In this document: positions 23,323 through 34,989 of the stretch, piece after piece
How the letters are laid out: the number at the start of each line of letters is the position of its first letter
How positions within the stretch are numbered: the stretch's first letter is position 1
Assembly: GCA_003988855.1 (NCBI GenBank)
Contig: QYAI01000102.1
Span: 49,704 to 113,703, forward strand
Source of the DNA: Arachnopeziza araneosa
Taxonomy: Eukaryota; Ascomycota; Leotiomycetes; Helotiales; Arachnopezizaceae
DNA: 64,000 nucleotides
Direction of reading: 5' to 3'
Translations under genes and position numbers: made by a program
The notes under the pieces: model-generated
What the model was told of the DNA's origin: nothing
The model's database searches: none
Seen by the model: only the letters and a program-made list of their open reading frames with translations

Positions 23323-26262
23323 TCAACCCATGGCATCAAGTAATATCATCACAATATCGTCGTGTCCACGGTTAGCTGCAATATCCATAGCGCTGTTCCC
23401 ATTTGCATTCACAGCATCTACATCTGCGCCTTTTCCAAGTAAGAGTTTGACATTCTCGACCGAATTTCTATCACATGCCTCCATCAATGCCGTCTTCTTC
23501 TTATGTGAGATATTCACATCGGCTCCAGCATCGAGAAGGATACGCAACCTGTCTGGTTGTGGAAACTGCGCTGCAAAAATGATCGGTAGGTTCTCGCCAA
23601 CTAGGTTCACGTCTGCCCCTTTTGAGATCAGGTGCTTAAGAATGTCAATGCGGTTGTCCCTGATGGATGTCGTCAATGGCGTGTATAGATCACGGTGCTT
23701 CTCATCGACTGAGACTCCGGCTTCCAGTAGAGTATCAATGGATTCAATCTTGTTATGGCAGACTGCTAGTTCAATAAGGCCTGGGTATTTGGAGACATCA
23801 GCTCCACCCTCAATGAGCTGTTTGAGGATTTTCGGATGATGTAGAGCTAGCACAAGAGGAAGACTCTGTCCTTTGAAATTTGGATCTGCGCCGCGCGCAA
23901 GTAAGAGCGCCACGATGTCAGGGCGGTTGTCTCGAACTGCAGTGCTCAACGGAGTGTAGATTTCTTTCTTTTTATCTTGAGGATTGACTCCTGCATCAAG
24001 AAGGAATCTGACGGACTCGATCTGATTTCGAGAGACTGCTGTTTCCATGACGCCGGGACATTTTGCCATGTCAGCTCCTCCTGCTACAAGTTGTTTGAGT
24101 AGCTCAACTCGTTGTGTTGCCATGTCCAGGGGTATCTCTTGACCTTTGAGATCAGGGTCTGCGCCCCGAGATAACAATAGAGCTAGAATCTCAGCACGAT
24201 TGTCCCGGATTGCTGTGGTCAACGGAGTGAATATACCCCGTTGCTTGTAATTTACATCTGCCCCAGCATCTAGTAGCATTTTCACAGACTCAATCTGGTT
24301 GTGTAACACAGCAGATTCAAGTACACCTGGGCATTTATTAAAGTCAACACCGTGGTCGAGGAGAATTCTGAGGACTGCAGGGCGCTGAGTTGCCAGAATG
24401 AGAGGCATATCCTGGCCTTTGATATCTGGGTCGGCTCCCTTAGACAAGAGAAGCTTTAAAATCTCCTGACGGTTATCTCGAATCGCTGTTGTCAACGGAG
24501 AATAAATATCCCTGGTCTTCTCATGGACGTCTACACCAGCGTCTAAGAGAAGAGTGACAGATTCAAGAGAATTATGGTATGTGGCAAGCTCCATAATACC
24601 TTTCCGTTTGCTCAAGTCCGCTCCTGCAGCGACCAGAGGCTCGAGACAACCAGGATGTGGTGAAGCAGCAACGATTGGGAGTTCCGAGCCAGAAAGATTC
24701 GGGTCGGCTCCATTGACTAAAAGTAGTTTAACAGTTTCTGGTCGATTGTATATACATGCAGTACAAAGTGCAGTCTGTCCACGCTTCGACTTATGATTTA
24801 GATCGGAGCTGTAACGAATCATGTCTTCTATAAGCGCAAGAGGTAGTTTTCGCTCACAGGTCTGTTCTAAAACACTCCTGCCACCCTTGTCTAATATATC
24901 TGGATTGCCTCCATAACTTAAGACAAGACGGACGAGACTTTCTTTGCCTGTCATCATGGCAAAGAGGAGCGGACTCCAGTCCGGACCGAGCAAATTCGGA
25001 TCGGCCCCGTATTCCAGAAGGAGCTTCGTCTTTTCTTCCTTGTTGAGCTCACAAGCTCGACGAAGCGCAGTGAATCCATTAGCAGCTTTAGCATTTGGAT
25101 CTGCACTGAACTCTAGAAGTAACCGAACACACTCTATATCCGCATGATACACTGCTTCCACCAAAGCAAACTTTTCGGGGCCTGTTTCGGGAGATACGCC
25201 ACGATCGAGAAGTTGTTCAACGATTTTAGATTTACTCCCGATGACAGCGCTTAGCAAGGCTTTTTGGAGGGATGAATTACCAGCACCTGAAGACTGTTTT
25301 GGGACCCGTTTTTTCAGCGTGGTTGGATCAGCCCGAATTCGGACAAGCTCTGGCTGGACTTGTGCTAGTTCTTCAGAAACTTCTTGCGGGTCATCTGCAG
25401 CAGAATCTGTTACATGTACTTCTCGCGGCACTTCCTCTTGTGAGCTAATGGCGGAAATAACTGAGGGTTCAGGAGCTCGATCCGAAATTGACATATTTGA
25501 GATTGAGGGGGCAACTGTGTCTCCCGAAGCATAGTATTGAGATACTGAATCCAGCGCTGACACTGTTTCGGATCGAGGAGATCCATAAATTGAAGTATCT
25601 CGGACTGCATTTGCAGGAAGCTCCTGAGGATGTTCCGAATTGCCAGGTAATTCTGCTATATTTGGAACTGCTGGAACTGAAAATGTGCTTGATGCACTGG
25701 ACTCATGATTCAATTTGGCGGCCAATGCCGTAAATTCGGCAGCTTGGGGTCTATGGGCTCCATTTGGATTTCTTATGGTTGATAAGCCTTAAATAGATTT
25801 CAGTAAAATATACATTGCTTACATATTTGTCAACAACATTGTCATCGTGAGAGCTCCTTTATTTGTATGCAAAGAGGCTCTAACTTTAGCAATTTCTTTA
25901 TCTGCAAAGACAAGACGCCAAGTTTTTTGAAGCTTTGCAAAGGCACCTCCTTTCTCATAGTCCACGAATTTCTCAAGGAGAGCTTGTAACTGTTTGAAGT
26001 CCTCTAAAGTTTGTGACATTATCTTGGTCAGTTCAGGCACTGCTTGTCGAGGGAATGGTTGCTCAGTTTTGAAATGCTCCTTGAGACTGTCTTCGAGCGC
26101 ATTCAAGATTTGACAAATACTGAGAAAATCCAGTCCTAGTTCCCGAAACCCTACTGGCTGAACCTTCACTTGATCCATGAAAGCCACCATCTTCAAGGAG
26201 ATAGCATTTCCAAGGGAAGTAGTTTCCCATGTATTGGTAAGGAGGGTACTGGAGTCGTCCAT
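23323..26262 (-). CDS. Large ankyrin-repeat protein with 91-residue tandem super-repeat
   Basis: Two exons, 25823-26262 and 23323-25771, give 962 aa. The intron (25772-25822, 51 nt) has a GTAAGC donor and an AAG acceptor; the acceptor choice is the least certain point. Residues 1-146 form the helical N-terminal domain seen in many fungal ankyrin and NACHT-like proteins (for example FAKLQKTWRLVFADKEIAKV). A low-complexity acidic Ser/Pro/Glu linker follows to about residue 310, then ankyrin repeats to the end. From residue 479 the repeats form a unit of exactly 91 residues copied four times plus a partial fifth (starts at 479, 570, 661, 752, 843). Each holds TPLTTAIRDNR, a GADPxxKG loop and a CPGVxExAVxxNQIES element. 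It is likely an intracellular scaffold or recognition protein; partners are unknown. Confidence 0.85.
23685..24777 (-). repeat. 273-bp tandem coding repeat (four complete units)
   Basis: Inside the ankyrin gene, units of 273 bp (91 codons) start on the minus strand at 24777, 24504, 24231 and 23958. A fifth, incomplete unit begins at 23685. Unit length is constant while sequence has diverged, so the array is in frame and maintained by selection or by unequal crossing-over. Confidence 0.8.
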
Positions 26263-27184
26263 TTTGAGGTTTTACAGAGAACAGTGCATAAAAAGAAGAC
26301 ATTTTGCCAAAGAGAAGTGTCTTTACCTTATACTGTCATGGGCTATTCCTAGCTTCTGTGCATGGTCTTCATCCGAGTTCTTGCAGAAGAACAACTCAGC
26401 TGTTCAGCAATGCTGAAAAGCTATTGGTTCATGGTTGGCCTTTCAAGGTCCAGAAACGCCACAAGGACTTGGTCCAATCCTTGGCATTCAGCTATCTAAA
26501 CCCCACACCAACCGATCAGAGGTTCAAAACCCTCAACAGTTTTCATTGCGCTTTTTTCAATGAAGTCGAATCAAATTCTCTGATAGGCAGGATTTCATTT
26601 CAAAGTTTGAATTTCAAGGGCTACTTCACGGTTGTTTTTGGAGATGAGAGTACCTGTACGCTGGCAATATTTTCCTGAGATAGCCAACAAAACTTCAGGA
26701 GCAAGAGCCTTTTAATTACAACACTTCTATCTTGAATTGCAGTGATATCGTGCGATAAAATTGGACTCAGAACTAATAGAGAAACAATTGAGAAGTTGAC
26801 AATCAGTTAGCTTCATGAATATAGCTCTTCATATAGAGCTTTTTCCTCTTAGACATCAGCCTAAAGAGACCGTTGAGGTTGCTTAAGCTCTCTAACCCGG
26901 CAATCATACAAAGAGCCGCCTCGTTTATCTATCAGGTAAGACTGAACCAATTACGGGCATTGCCAACGTTGGTTTCACGGTAGCCGCATCTAGGTTCCGC
27001 CGTTTCGACGGTTAAACTTGCATATTGTTTTACGTAGATACCGGCTATGTAATCTTGTTCATAAATCAGATACTGTTCTCTATATTGGCTTTACTTCTGG
27101 TTTCAAGGTTAAGGTGGCTTCTCTCTTTGAACAATATTCGTCCAAATCAAGATATCCAATTAATGAACCGATTATCTAACCAGA
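26263..27184. other. Divergent spacer ankyrin gene / aldo-keto reductase
   Basis: These 922 bp lie between two divergent starts. A 124-codon frame at 26304-26678 has no family features. No regulatory motif could be assigned. Confidence 0.45.
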
Positions 27185-28251
27185 ATGGCACCACCCTCAC
27201 TTATCCTTGGAACTGGCCTTATGGACAATGATCCATCCAACCAGCAAAAAAACCTAGAAATAATTCAAGCAGCTCGAGAGCTCGGTATTAAGAGTCTTGA
27301 TACCTCAAGACTTTATGTAAGGTTCTTTCACTTTCTAATTTCAAGACTCACAAACCATAGGCGGGTGGAGGATCTGAGTCTTTTCTTGGAGACCAAGGTT
27401 TATCTACCGAGTTTGAAATTACCACCAAAAACTCCAGGGCACTCGGTCCCTATGAAGCCTCCGCAGAAGGAGTCATCAAGTGCTGGGAAGCAAGTGAAGT
27501 GGCCTTGAAAACTCCACACGTGAGTCTCCTCCCATCTCATTCTCCACAACCCTCATATCCTTAGGTGCACAGATATTTGCTCCATATTCCCGATGAATCC
27601 GTCCCGATAGCCACTACGCTGGAAGGAATCCATTCCATACACCAAGCCGGCCACTTCACTCACTTTGGAATTTCCAACTTTAGCCCGCAGGAAGTAGTGG
27701 AATGCCACTCAGTCGCCAAATCAAGCAGCTGCATCCTCCCTACCATTTACCAAAGCGTATACAATATTGTAAACCGTAAGAATGAAACTGCTCTCTTCCC
27801 CACCTTGCGCGAGCTTGGGTTTTCAATTCAAGCGTATTCCGCTCTTGCATCCGGATTCCTAGTGAAAACGCCAGAATACGTCGCTTCCGGAAAAGGCTTA
27901 TTTAATGGCTCTACCGTTCATGGTAAGATAATGCGAGAAATGTATGGCCAACCGAGTTACCTAGAAGCTTTGGGTAGGTATATTGAACTGGCAAAAGAAG
28001 CTGGATTGAAACCTGCTGGGTTGGCATACAGATGGATGGTTTGGAATAGTGCTTTGAGAGAGGGTGATGCAGTTGTCCTGGGGGCGAGCAGTGCGTCGCA
28101 GTTGAGAGAGACGGTGGCGGACATTGAGAAGGGGCCGTTGGAGGGATGGGTAGTAGAGAGGTTGGATGCTTTGTGGAAAGGAATTGAAGATGAGGCGCCG
28201 GTTGATAATTTCGCTACTTGGAAGAAGATGATGAAGGCGGGGTTGATCTGA
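27185..28251 (+). CDS. Aldo-keto reductase (AKR7/aflatoxin-aldehyde-reductase-like)
   Basis: Three exons, 27185-27316, 27361-27519 and 27565-28251, give 325 aa. Introns are 44 and 45 nt, among the shortest here. The catalytic tetrad can be placed: Asp39 and Tyr44 in SLDTSRLY, Lys67 in FEITTKN, His104 in RYLLHIPDES. Further hallmarks are the substrate-side GISNF (HFGISNFSPQEV), the TIYQSVYNIVNR strand, GFSIQAYSALASGFL and the NADPH-binding VVLGASSASQLRETV near the C-terminus. The family reduces aldehydes and ketones with NADPH in the cytosol. The product and neighbours do not reveal a specific substrate. Read without splicing, the gene looks frameshifted; with both introns removed it is intact. 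Confidence 0.9.
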
Positions 28252-28889
28252 ATGCTGCTTCTTTTAAGCAACTCGTAATCAATATGCTTAGGTTGTTAAG
28301 CCTTGACCTGCATCTTCAAGGGGAGAAGGAAGTCATTCCGCTCTTCAGAGAACCATCAATCACTTCCAGCATATAAGCTATACCTACTTGACTCTCGAGT
28401 GCTGACTTAGCTGCCACAGCGCTAAATGGCCAAGCCAGAAGCTAAATAGAACCCTATTAATATATATCAGTTGAAAGACAAATAATTATCAAGAAAAAAC
28501 ATTTCAGCTTCTATGAAATGAAGGACATTGCAACTCTCCAACACTTCCTGACCAATCCGACAGGAACAATCTTCCTCTTCTTCATCTCAACCAAAACTAG
28601 GATATCGACTACTAGAGTATTTTTGACTTGCTTCATGATAGCAAGAGAACCAATTACATATTGAGTTGACTTGAGGAGTAGAAAAAGTTCGGACTTTTTA
28701 TTGTCAAGAACAACAGCTATTTCACACTAGATACAGTTCGATGCCTGATTCAATGCCTGACTTCGCCGCCTATGCAATAATTTTATTTGCTCCTATTACC
28801 ACTGCGTGAAAATAGGTCGAGTTATTAGAATGTTACTATACATAAATCCGATTTCTTCAAACTCATAACTCGTGAATCAAGAACTTTCA
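28252..28889. other. Intergenic between converging 3' ends
   Basis: AT-rich 3' flanks of the reductase (+) and CDS1 (-). No gene seen. Confidence 0.5.
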
Positions 28890-30437
28890 TCATCTTCGTT
28901 TTATTGCGAGATTCAGACAATCCAAAACCTGCTAGGCGTTAGTTGAAATCTTACATGTGAATGTTGGATCAGCTTACTCCTTCAGCAATGACACCTTGAT
29001 TGGAGAGGTGCTTGCTGATTCCTTTCACGAGCTCTACCTGTTCCTCAAGTGTCAATCCGGTGATAGCGGTTTCGATAACACCTCCTAGGGAAACCTTATA
29101 GACCGCGATGAAACTGTGGTAGTACATGTAGGCGAAGAAACCCATGATAAATTGACAGTCCATCCGATCTGTGATTCCGCCATGGCCGGGAATAGAGTCA
29201 CCGAAATCCTTGATCTTGAAAGTACGTTTCAGGCCAGATGCGAAAAAGCCACCGAATGGAGCAATAAGTGAGGCGAAAGTTCCAAAAACGAGAATATGAA
29301 CCTGCATGGGCGCCATTTGGAACGATTTCGCGAATGGAAACCAAATCGGAAGTTGATAATCATGGGGGAGAAACACTGGATTTGGTGTACACTCGAGACC
29401 AGTGAAGATATTTGCTCCAAGATCCTGTTCAAATCAGCATTTGCTCTAGAAAGTTCGGTATCTAGAACGTACATTTACAGGGCAGATGAAATACTTATAT
29501 CTCATCAACACATTGGTCATGCCAACCCCAAAAATGATTGTTAAAACCCAAGCACCGACGAACCCTTCAACCGTCTTTTTTGGTGAAAGTTTGATTAGCT
29601 GCGTTCTACCAAAAGTAATGCCACATATATATGCGAAAATGTCGTTGCAAATAACCAAGGATACTGGCAGGAAGAACCAAATCATGCCTTCAAAGACATT
29701 GTTCATGATAAAGTGTGCTTGGACTACAATGAGGTACAGAGCCATGTGCGTCCATGCGAATTGTGTAAATTGGAATCGGTAATGACCAGCTTGCAGAGAT
29801 GCAACGAAGAACACGAAACCTATCTTGTCAGTACTGAACTGCCAGACCCATAAGAATTTTCATACCAATCACATAGAGCATAAAGCTGATAAATCTATGG
29901 TGCGTTGCAAATGGCAAGAGCACTTTATCAACCAGCACAATATGCTTAAAGTAGTATATCACGCTCTCTCCGTAGAGGAAGTACATGGTCGTTGCTAACC
30001 AGTACCAATTCAGCGCTTTCGTAAAGCGTAGTCTTCTTGCGCGACTAGGGACATTGGCAATGGCAATGACCTCCTTGAAAGATATAATCTGTACAGCTGT
30101 GACAATTGCGATTATGTAGATGTGTCCCATGAACATAGCTCCGAAAAAGCCCCCTATCATAACGAATGTCCATATTGATCGAGTGATGAAAGTTTGTTTC
30201 TTCTTCTCATATTCCGAGACGGGCACCTCTAGTGTCTTTTCCAGTATTTAGCACGTACTCTGCAATAGCCGATGCAAAACTCACATCTACTTTCTCCTCA
30301 AAGCCGCTCCCAAGCTTGGGTGAGCCTGGCTCTGAGGCCGCCTCACTAATGTCCGAGAAGCTACTCCTCCGCCCATCTGCGCTCGAGCTGTGCCCGTTCC
30401 TGTGATTGAATTTCACGCCCCTTCGTGGTTTCGTCAT
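28890..30437 (-). CDS. CDS1: Phosphatidate cytidylyltransferase (CDP-diacylglycerol synthase)
   Basis: Five exons, 30285-30437, 29866-30226, 29473-29819, 28978-29424 and 28890-28928, give 448 aa. The enzyme makes CDP-diacylglycerol from CTP and phosphatidic acid, the branch point to phosphatidylinositol, phosphatidylserine and cardiolipin. The family signature is complete near the C-terminus: SGLKRTFKIKDFGDSIPGHG followed by GITDR. About eight membrane spans start at TIWTFVMIGGFF-type helices after a Ser-rich cytosolic head of about 70 residues. ICDIFAYICG-like and KKTVEGFVGA motifs are also present. The last exon (VLDCLNLAIKRR) is inferred from a GTAAGC donor after AEG and a CTAAC branch site; without it the protein ends two residues later at 28969. 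It is probably an integral ER protein. Confidence 0.93.
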
Positions 30438-31051
30438 GGTATCGGTTCTCGTGCAATGCTAGGATATTCCGGACTTCCCTTCTCGTCCGCAGATGCCTTG
30501 ATCTCCGCTCCTGAATGCCAAGACTTTTGTGAAGAGAATCTGCTTATGCAACCTTTTGCGCCAGCAAAGACGTTCCGCAGCAAGTATTAAAATGCGAAGT
30601 GGACAGGCGAGGGTTGAGTAGGGTCAGTTCGAGGACTTTGCAGTCAGGTTTCGCTGGTCGCGTTGACAGTTGTGATTATTCCGCCGTCTCGCTGACGTAT
30701 CTGATAGCCTAGCGGTCAAATCTTTTGGGCTTTTGCTTGTGAAAGTCGCGTAGATAGAGGCTTACAGACCTTGGACAATGAATTACGGTCGGAACACGCC
30801 AAAGAATTTTGAGAAATGGATCGAGAAATATCTTTTCGTTTGAAAAGCGAACCATCCGTTAAAACTGACATGAGTAGACGGAACCGGCCAGCATTTCTTT
30901 GCTATTGTGTTGATTGAAGATCTCTCGGCGCCCGGAGAAATTGAACGCCGACCCTGTCGGGCATCCTGAACAATCGCGTGTCGGCGCGCAAAGTCAATAT
31001 TTATTTCCTGAGACATGGAACGAAAATCAATTGCTCGATGACGGATCTGGG
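30438..31051. promoter_or_regulatory. Divergent promoter region CDS1 / ATRIP homologue
   Basis: 614 bp separate the two starts. An open but ATG-less frame leads into the ATRIP homologue from about 30914, so the ATG at 31052 is the first possible start. No specific element recognised. Confidence 0.4.
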
Positions 31052-33455
31052 ATGGCGGGTCTCAACGATGGAGATGACTATTTCGATGATGATGATTTGG
31101 ACGCTCTTCCCCACGATACTCTATTAGAACTTGAGAACAATGCTATACAGTTCACCCAGGCCCAAACGCAAGCGGCTCTCACAAAAGCCCCTCCTCCATC
31201 TTCGGATTATGGAGATGAGTTTGATGATGAAGATCTTGATGATGCCGTGGTAGTTGATGAGTCTAGAAGTACGCCAGCGACCATCCCTACTTTTCAGCGA
31301 AACAATGCTAGTCAGGCATCCCAACGTCAACAGTTTCGGCAGCAGCGATATGGAGCACCTTCTAGGCCAAATTTGCCAAGTCGACCATCGCAGGTTGATG
31401 TTTCCAAGTTAAACCAGCCAAGTCGGAGTCAGCCCACAATTTCGAAGCATGAGTCTATGATAGCACAGCAGGGTAGTCAGCCTTCTGCTGCTACTGAGAT
31501 AAAGATTGAAAGCTTGCAGAAACAGATTGAGGAGGTAGGAAAGACCAACAACGCTCTTCAGACAGCTTATTGAGACCATATAGTTATTGCAACAGCGCAA
31601 TGCTCTCAAGGATGAGGTCACTGCTAAAACCGGCGAGATTGCTATCGTTCGAAGCAAGCAAGATAAGACTATCAAGGAGCACGAACGGGAGATGCTAGCA
31701 ATTAGGAAGCTGAACGAAGACAAGCTTGCCAAACAGCAAAAGGCCCTCGAAGCGGCACGAATCTCTGAACAGAATGCTGCAACTGAACGAGATTTTATCA
31801 AAAGGGATCTTGCTGAGGAAAGTGAACGTGTTCGGAGGCTGAATCGAGAAAGGGAAACGGAGAAGAAGGAGAATGCGGGTCTTCTCACCACTCCGAAAAA
31901 AAAAAAAAGTCACCCACATAGAGACGGCTTTGAAGATGATGAGATTGAGGTTATTTCGCCGTCCAAGATCTCTCCAGCCAAGTTTCAAAGACGCGTTGCC
32001 GCTTCTCCCTCGAAACCTGGGAAAAGGAAGCGGAAGGCTGTTGAGAGCCCAGCAGGAGCTTTGGACGTCATTCAACCTGATGAACCCATGGCAGCAGATC
32101 AAAAACCGCCTCTACTAGACGAAGCCATCCTTGCAAAACTTGGAGCTCAAGACGACCGGTTTGATGTGAGAATAGTAGTGATTATTCTGGTCATAGCTAA
32201 CATTCTTCTAGTTTTTGGGCACGATACTGGATCATCGCATTGATGTACATCACCTTCGGACTATGGAAGAGTTAGGAAAGCACACTCTGCCATCCTCGCC
32301 CAAGGAGACTCTCCAGTCAAAGATCTTGAGTAAGATTCCCGAACTAGGCGCGAGAAAACCCTTGAAAGACCTTCCCATAGACTTCTGCGACCTCCTTATA
32401 TCTATGTGGCAGGGCTGTTTGGATGAGAAATACGTATGGAATTCTACCTCGCACTTTGAATTTACCGCTGACAATTATTAGTATAAACCGATATACTTAT
32501 TCATGGACTTACTGTCTTGCTCACTAGAGACAAAGACTTCAATGATTGCACCCCGCATTGTCGCCTTTCTTGTACCAATAGCACAACAGACGGCGGATTT
32601 AGTAGCTATTGATCGATTTTGGCAGAGGACGTTAACATTCGAAAAGGATGTTGATGTCTCTGCCTGCATGTCTCTACTTCATCTTACCGCACTTGGATGT
32701 ATGTCAACAGGGGCCGATATTGCTCGGTTTTGGAAGTACATGCGGTGGGATTTCGTGATCGTAATGCTGAGCGCAAACCAACCTAGAGCGGACTTTTCGA
32801 TGATGTTGCGCCTGTTGTCCACAAGCGTAATGAGAGATAGTTTTGGTTCCACGCAAACAAACCCAGAGCAGACCCCAGAGCAACGTACAGGTTATATCAT
32901 CGATCGCCTTTTGTATCCTATCATCGAAGTTCCTCTAATACCTCGCACGAATGAAAAGGTTGATTCCATAGATCTAGTTCAAACACGTCTTGAGATCATT
33001 CAACTTTTTATCAGCATGACACGATCTCCATACACAAGTAATGCCTTAGCACTTCATCCGAACGTTATCGGACAACTTGTGTGCCTCATGAGCGATGAGC
33101 TGGACTTGTTGTATGATCATAAATCTGGCCATGAACTGAGGTAAGTATACTCTTGCTGTTGCTCGCGTCTGCTAATCAATCAAGTGCTCGAATAGTCAGT
33201 CAATTGGCGCGATTGCTGAATCACCTGGTCATAAAACACGATAAAATTATTGATATGCAACGAAAGCTTTCGGTGGTTCATGGAGGAAGCCAGAAATATC
33301 TTCTTTGCCTCTCGAGATTGAATTTCACAGAAGAAGACTTGATCCTGGAGTCAGGTATTGATTCTGACGTAGCAGCATGTGCTTTGGAGCTATTGGAGTT
33401 ATTCGTTACACCAGAAGAAGGGGAATCTATTCAGTCGGCATTCTCTAGCCAGTGA
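31052..33455 (+). CDS. rad26: ATRIP-type checkpoint protein (Rad26/UvsD)
   Basis: Five exons, 31052-31534, 31584-32165, 32212-32433, 32482-33140 and 33185-33455, give 738 aa. The N-terminus is acidic with an ELENNAIQFTQAQTQAAL segment typical of the fungal ATR-interacting proteins, a probable RPA-binding region (DDDDLDALPHDTLLELE). A long coiled coil (about residues 150-260) is continuous only when the 49-nt first intron is removed, joining LQKQIEE to LLQQRNALKDE. A basic Ser/Pro/Lys-rich stretch (KKKKSHPHRDG, KPGKRKRKAVES) looks like a nuclear signal. The remainder is an alpha-helical domain. The protein recruits the ATR kinase to RPA-coated single-stranded DNA in the S-phase and DNA-damage checkpoint. 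A run of 11 A residues at 31899-31909 encodes KKKK and is a slippage-prone spot. Confidence 0.85.
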
Positions 33456-33465
33456 GTATAATGTA

Positions 33466-34178
33466 TCATATCCATTTATGAAAGCATGGACGGCGTTTAG
33501 GGCATTGGGTTGGGAGTTTGATATTTATTTTGGCATTAGGATCTACCCTATCATAGTTAGTCCGAGTACTGAATAGACAGGCTAGCTTGCAAGTACGATT
33601 GAAAAACTCCAGTTCCCTTTCGGAGTTGAGATACTCAAGCCAAGCAAAGAACGTATTCTGAAGAAGATAGAGGGTAATGATAAGTGCTGCATAAAGTGCA
33701 ACTTTGTTGATATTCTTTCCTTTTAAATCATTATGTTGAAACAAAGCTATAAACCCCGTATGGCTGACGGGTTCATGATCCTCTTTCTTTATTTGCAACG
33801 TCATGTCCCAGTTCGCAATGCCTATGAACATCCACATCCAAGCTAAAAACCGTATATTTCCACCTGCCCCGACCAAGCTTGATATCAAAGTGGCTCGACA
33901 TACCATGAGGATGTGGTGATGCCGTCTGATCGTCGGTCTCTACTTCAGGGCTCTGAACAAGCTCCCATTGCTCATCGCTCTGGTTGGCCGCGGCGTTTTG
34001 GGTACGGACTTGGGCCGGAGATTCTGTGGTGACGGCTTTCGATTCTACATAGTAGATTCGGATCAGGTGGGTGAAGTTACATGGGTATGAAGAGTTGGCG
34101 ACGAGAAAGAGATAGGGGGAGAGAGAGGTGGGTTGACTCACCTGACGGGATTCGGTACGTGCCTCCTTTTGGTGCCAT
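33466..34178 (-). CDS. Small membrane protein of unknown function
   Basis: Three exons, 34142-34178, 33904-34044 and 33466-33863, give 191 aa. The start MAPKGGTYRIPS is joined by a GTGAGT intron to an acidic, Gln/Ser-rich segment. A 40-nt intron then leads to two hydrophobic helices (FLAWMWMFIGIA and VALYAALIITLYLLQNTFFAWL) separated by a charged loop with HTGFIALFQHNDLKGK. I do not recognise the family. A further intron (GTACTT donor, ACTAAC branch site, 33548-33596) would end the protein at LEFFNR with a stop at 33543; both endings are possible. It ends 10 bp from the ATRIP homologue stop on the opposite strand. Two-pass topology suggests an organelle or ER membrane, but this is inference. 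Confidence 0.6.
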
Positions 34179-34989
34179 TCTAGCCGGTGGATAACTGTGC
34201 CTAATGCGCTCTCTCCTAATTCTCATGGTTGACTTCTGAATAAGATGCAGTATCTGGCCCGTCCGGACGCTTGTTTTTGGAAATATAAGTTGCAGACGCG
34301 GAATAGAGATCGGATTACCATTCCACTCTATCGCTTTATCGAGCTGGGCTTGCTCGAGGCAAACATGTCGATCATCGGACGAAACCCATATGTAAGAGTG
34401 AGGTAGAGATTCACGTCCAACCTATCGCAGTTCCAATCTAACGGAAGCGGTGGCTGTGCAGTTGGTTTACCGGTAAATGCCCATGTACGTTAGGCGACTA
34501 TCCCGTCTTGATTTGCCACAGGAAATCGGTAGTCGTCATTGGGAGGCGCGTATCTTGGAGGTGTGCTTCAAAGCTTGTTTTGGTTTGTGTTGTGTTTGAG
34601 GATTCCGAGAATTAATAAACTACTTACGTAGAGAGTAAGCAATTGTGACGTCCACTGCACACTCCGTATTTGTTATTGCAATTGCAGTTTGCCTGGCCCT
34701 TTTCAGAGCAAATTATTGTGGCTCAAGTATGCCAGCGTGTTGATTGTTTACAAACTGAGTAACCGCCAACCATGTTGGTCTCCGAGACGGTGCGTCTCAG
34801 TGTGTTGAAACCTCGCCAAGAATGTATGGGAAATCTCAAACAATGAACTTGGTATATATCTGTGGTATTGTTCTCTCTTCGCAGTTCTCTTCTCAGTATA
34901 GTATATTGATTCTGATAACCTCACTCTCGTATCTATATTACAAACGATTCAAAGTCCCGTCATCTTCATCACGTTACATTCTCGTCTCT

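Noticed and set aside
26515..26540. B-box-like GGTTCAAAACC
   Set aside because: No D arm or acceptor stem at the right distance upstream.
27361..27519. Apparent frameshift in the aldo-keto reductase
   Set aside because: It arises only when the short first intron is left in; with both introns removed exon 2 is a clean 53 codons.
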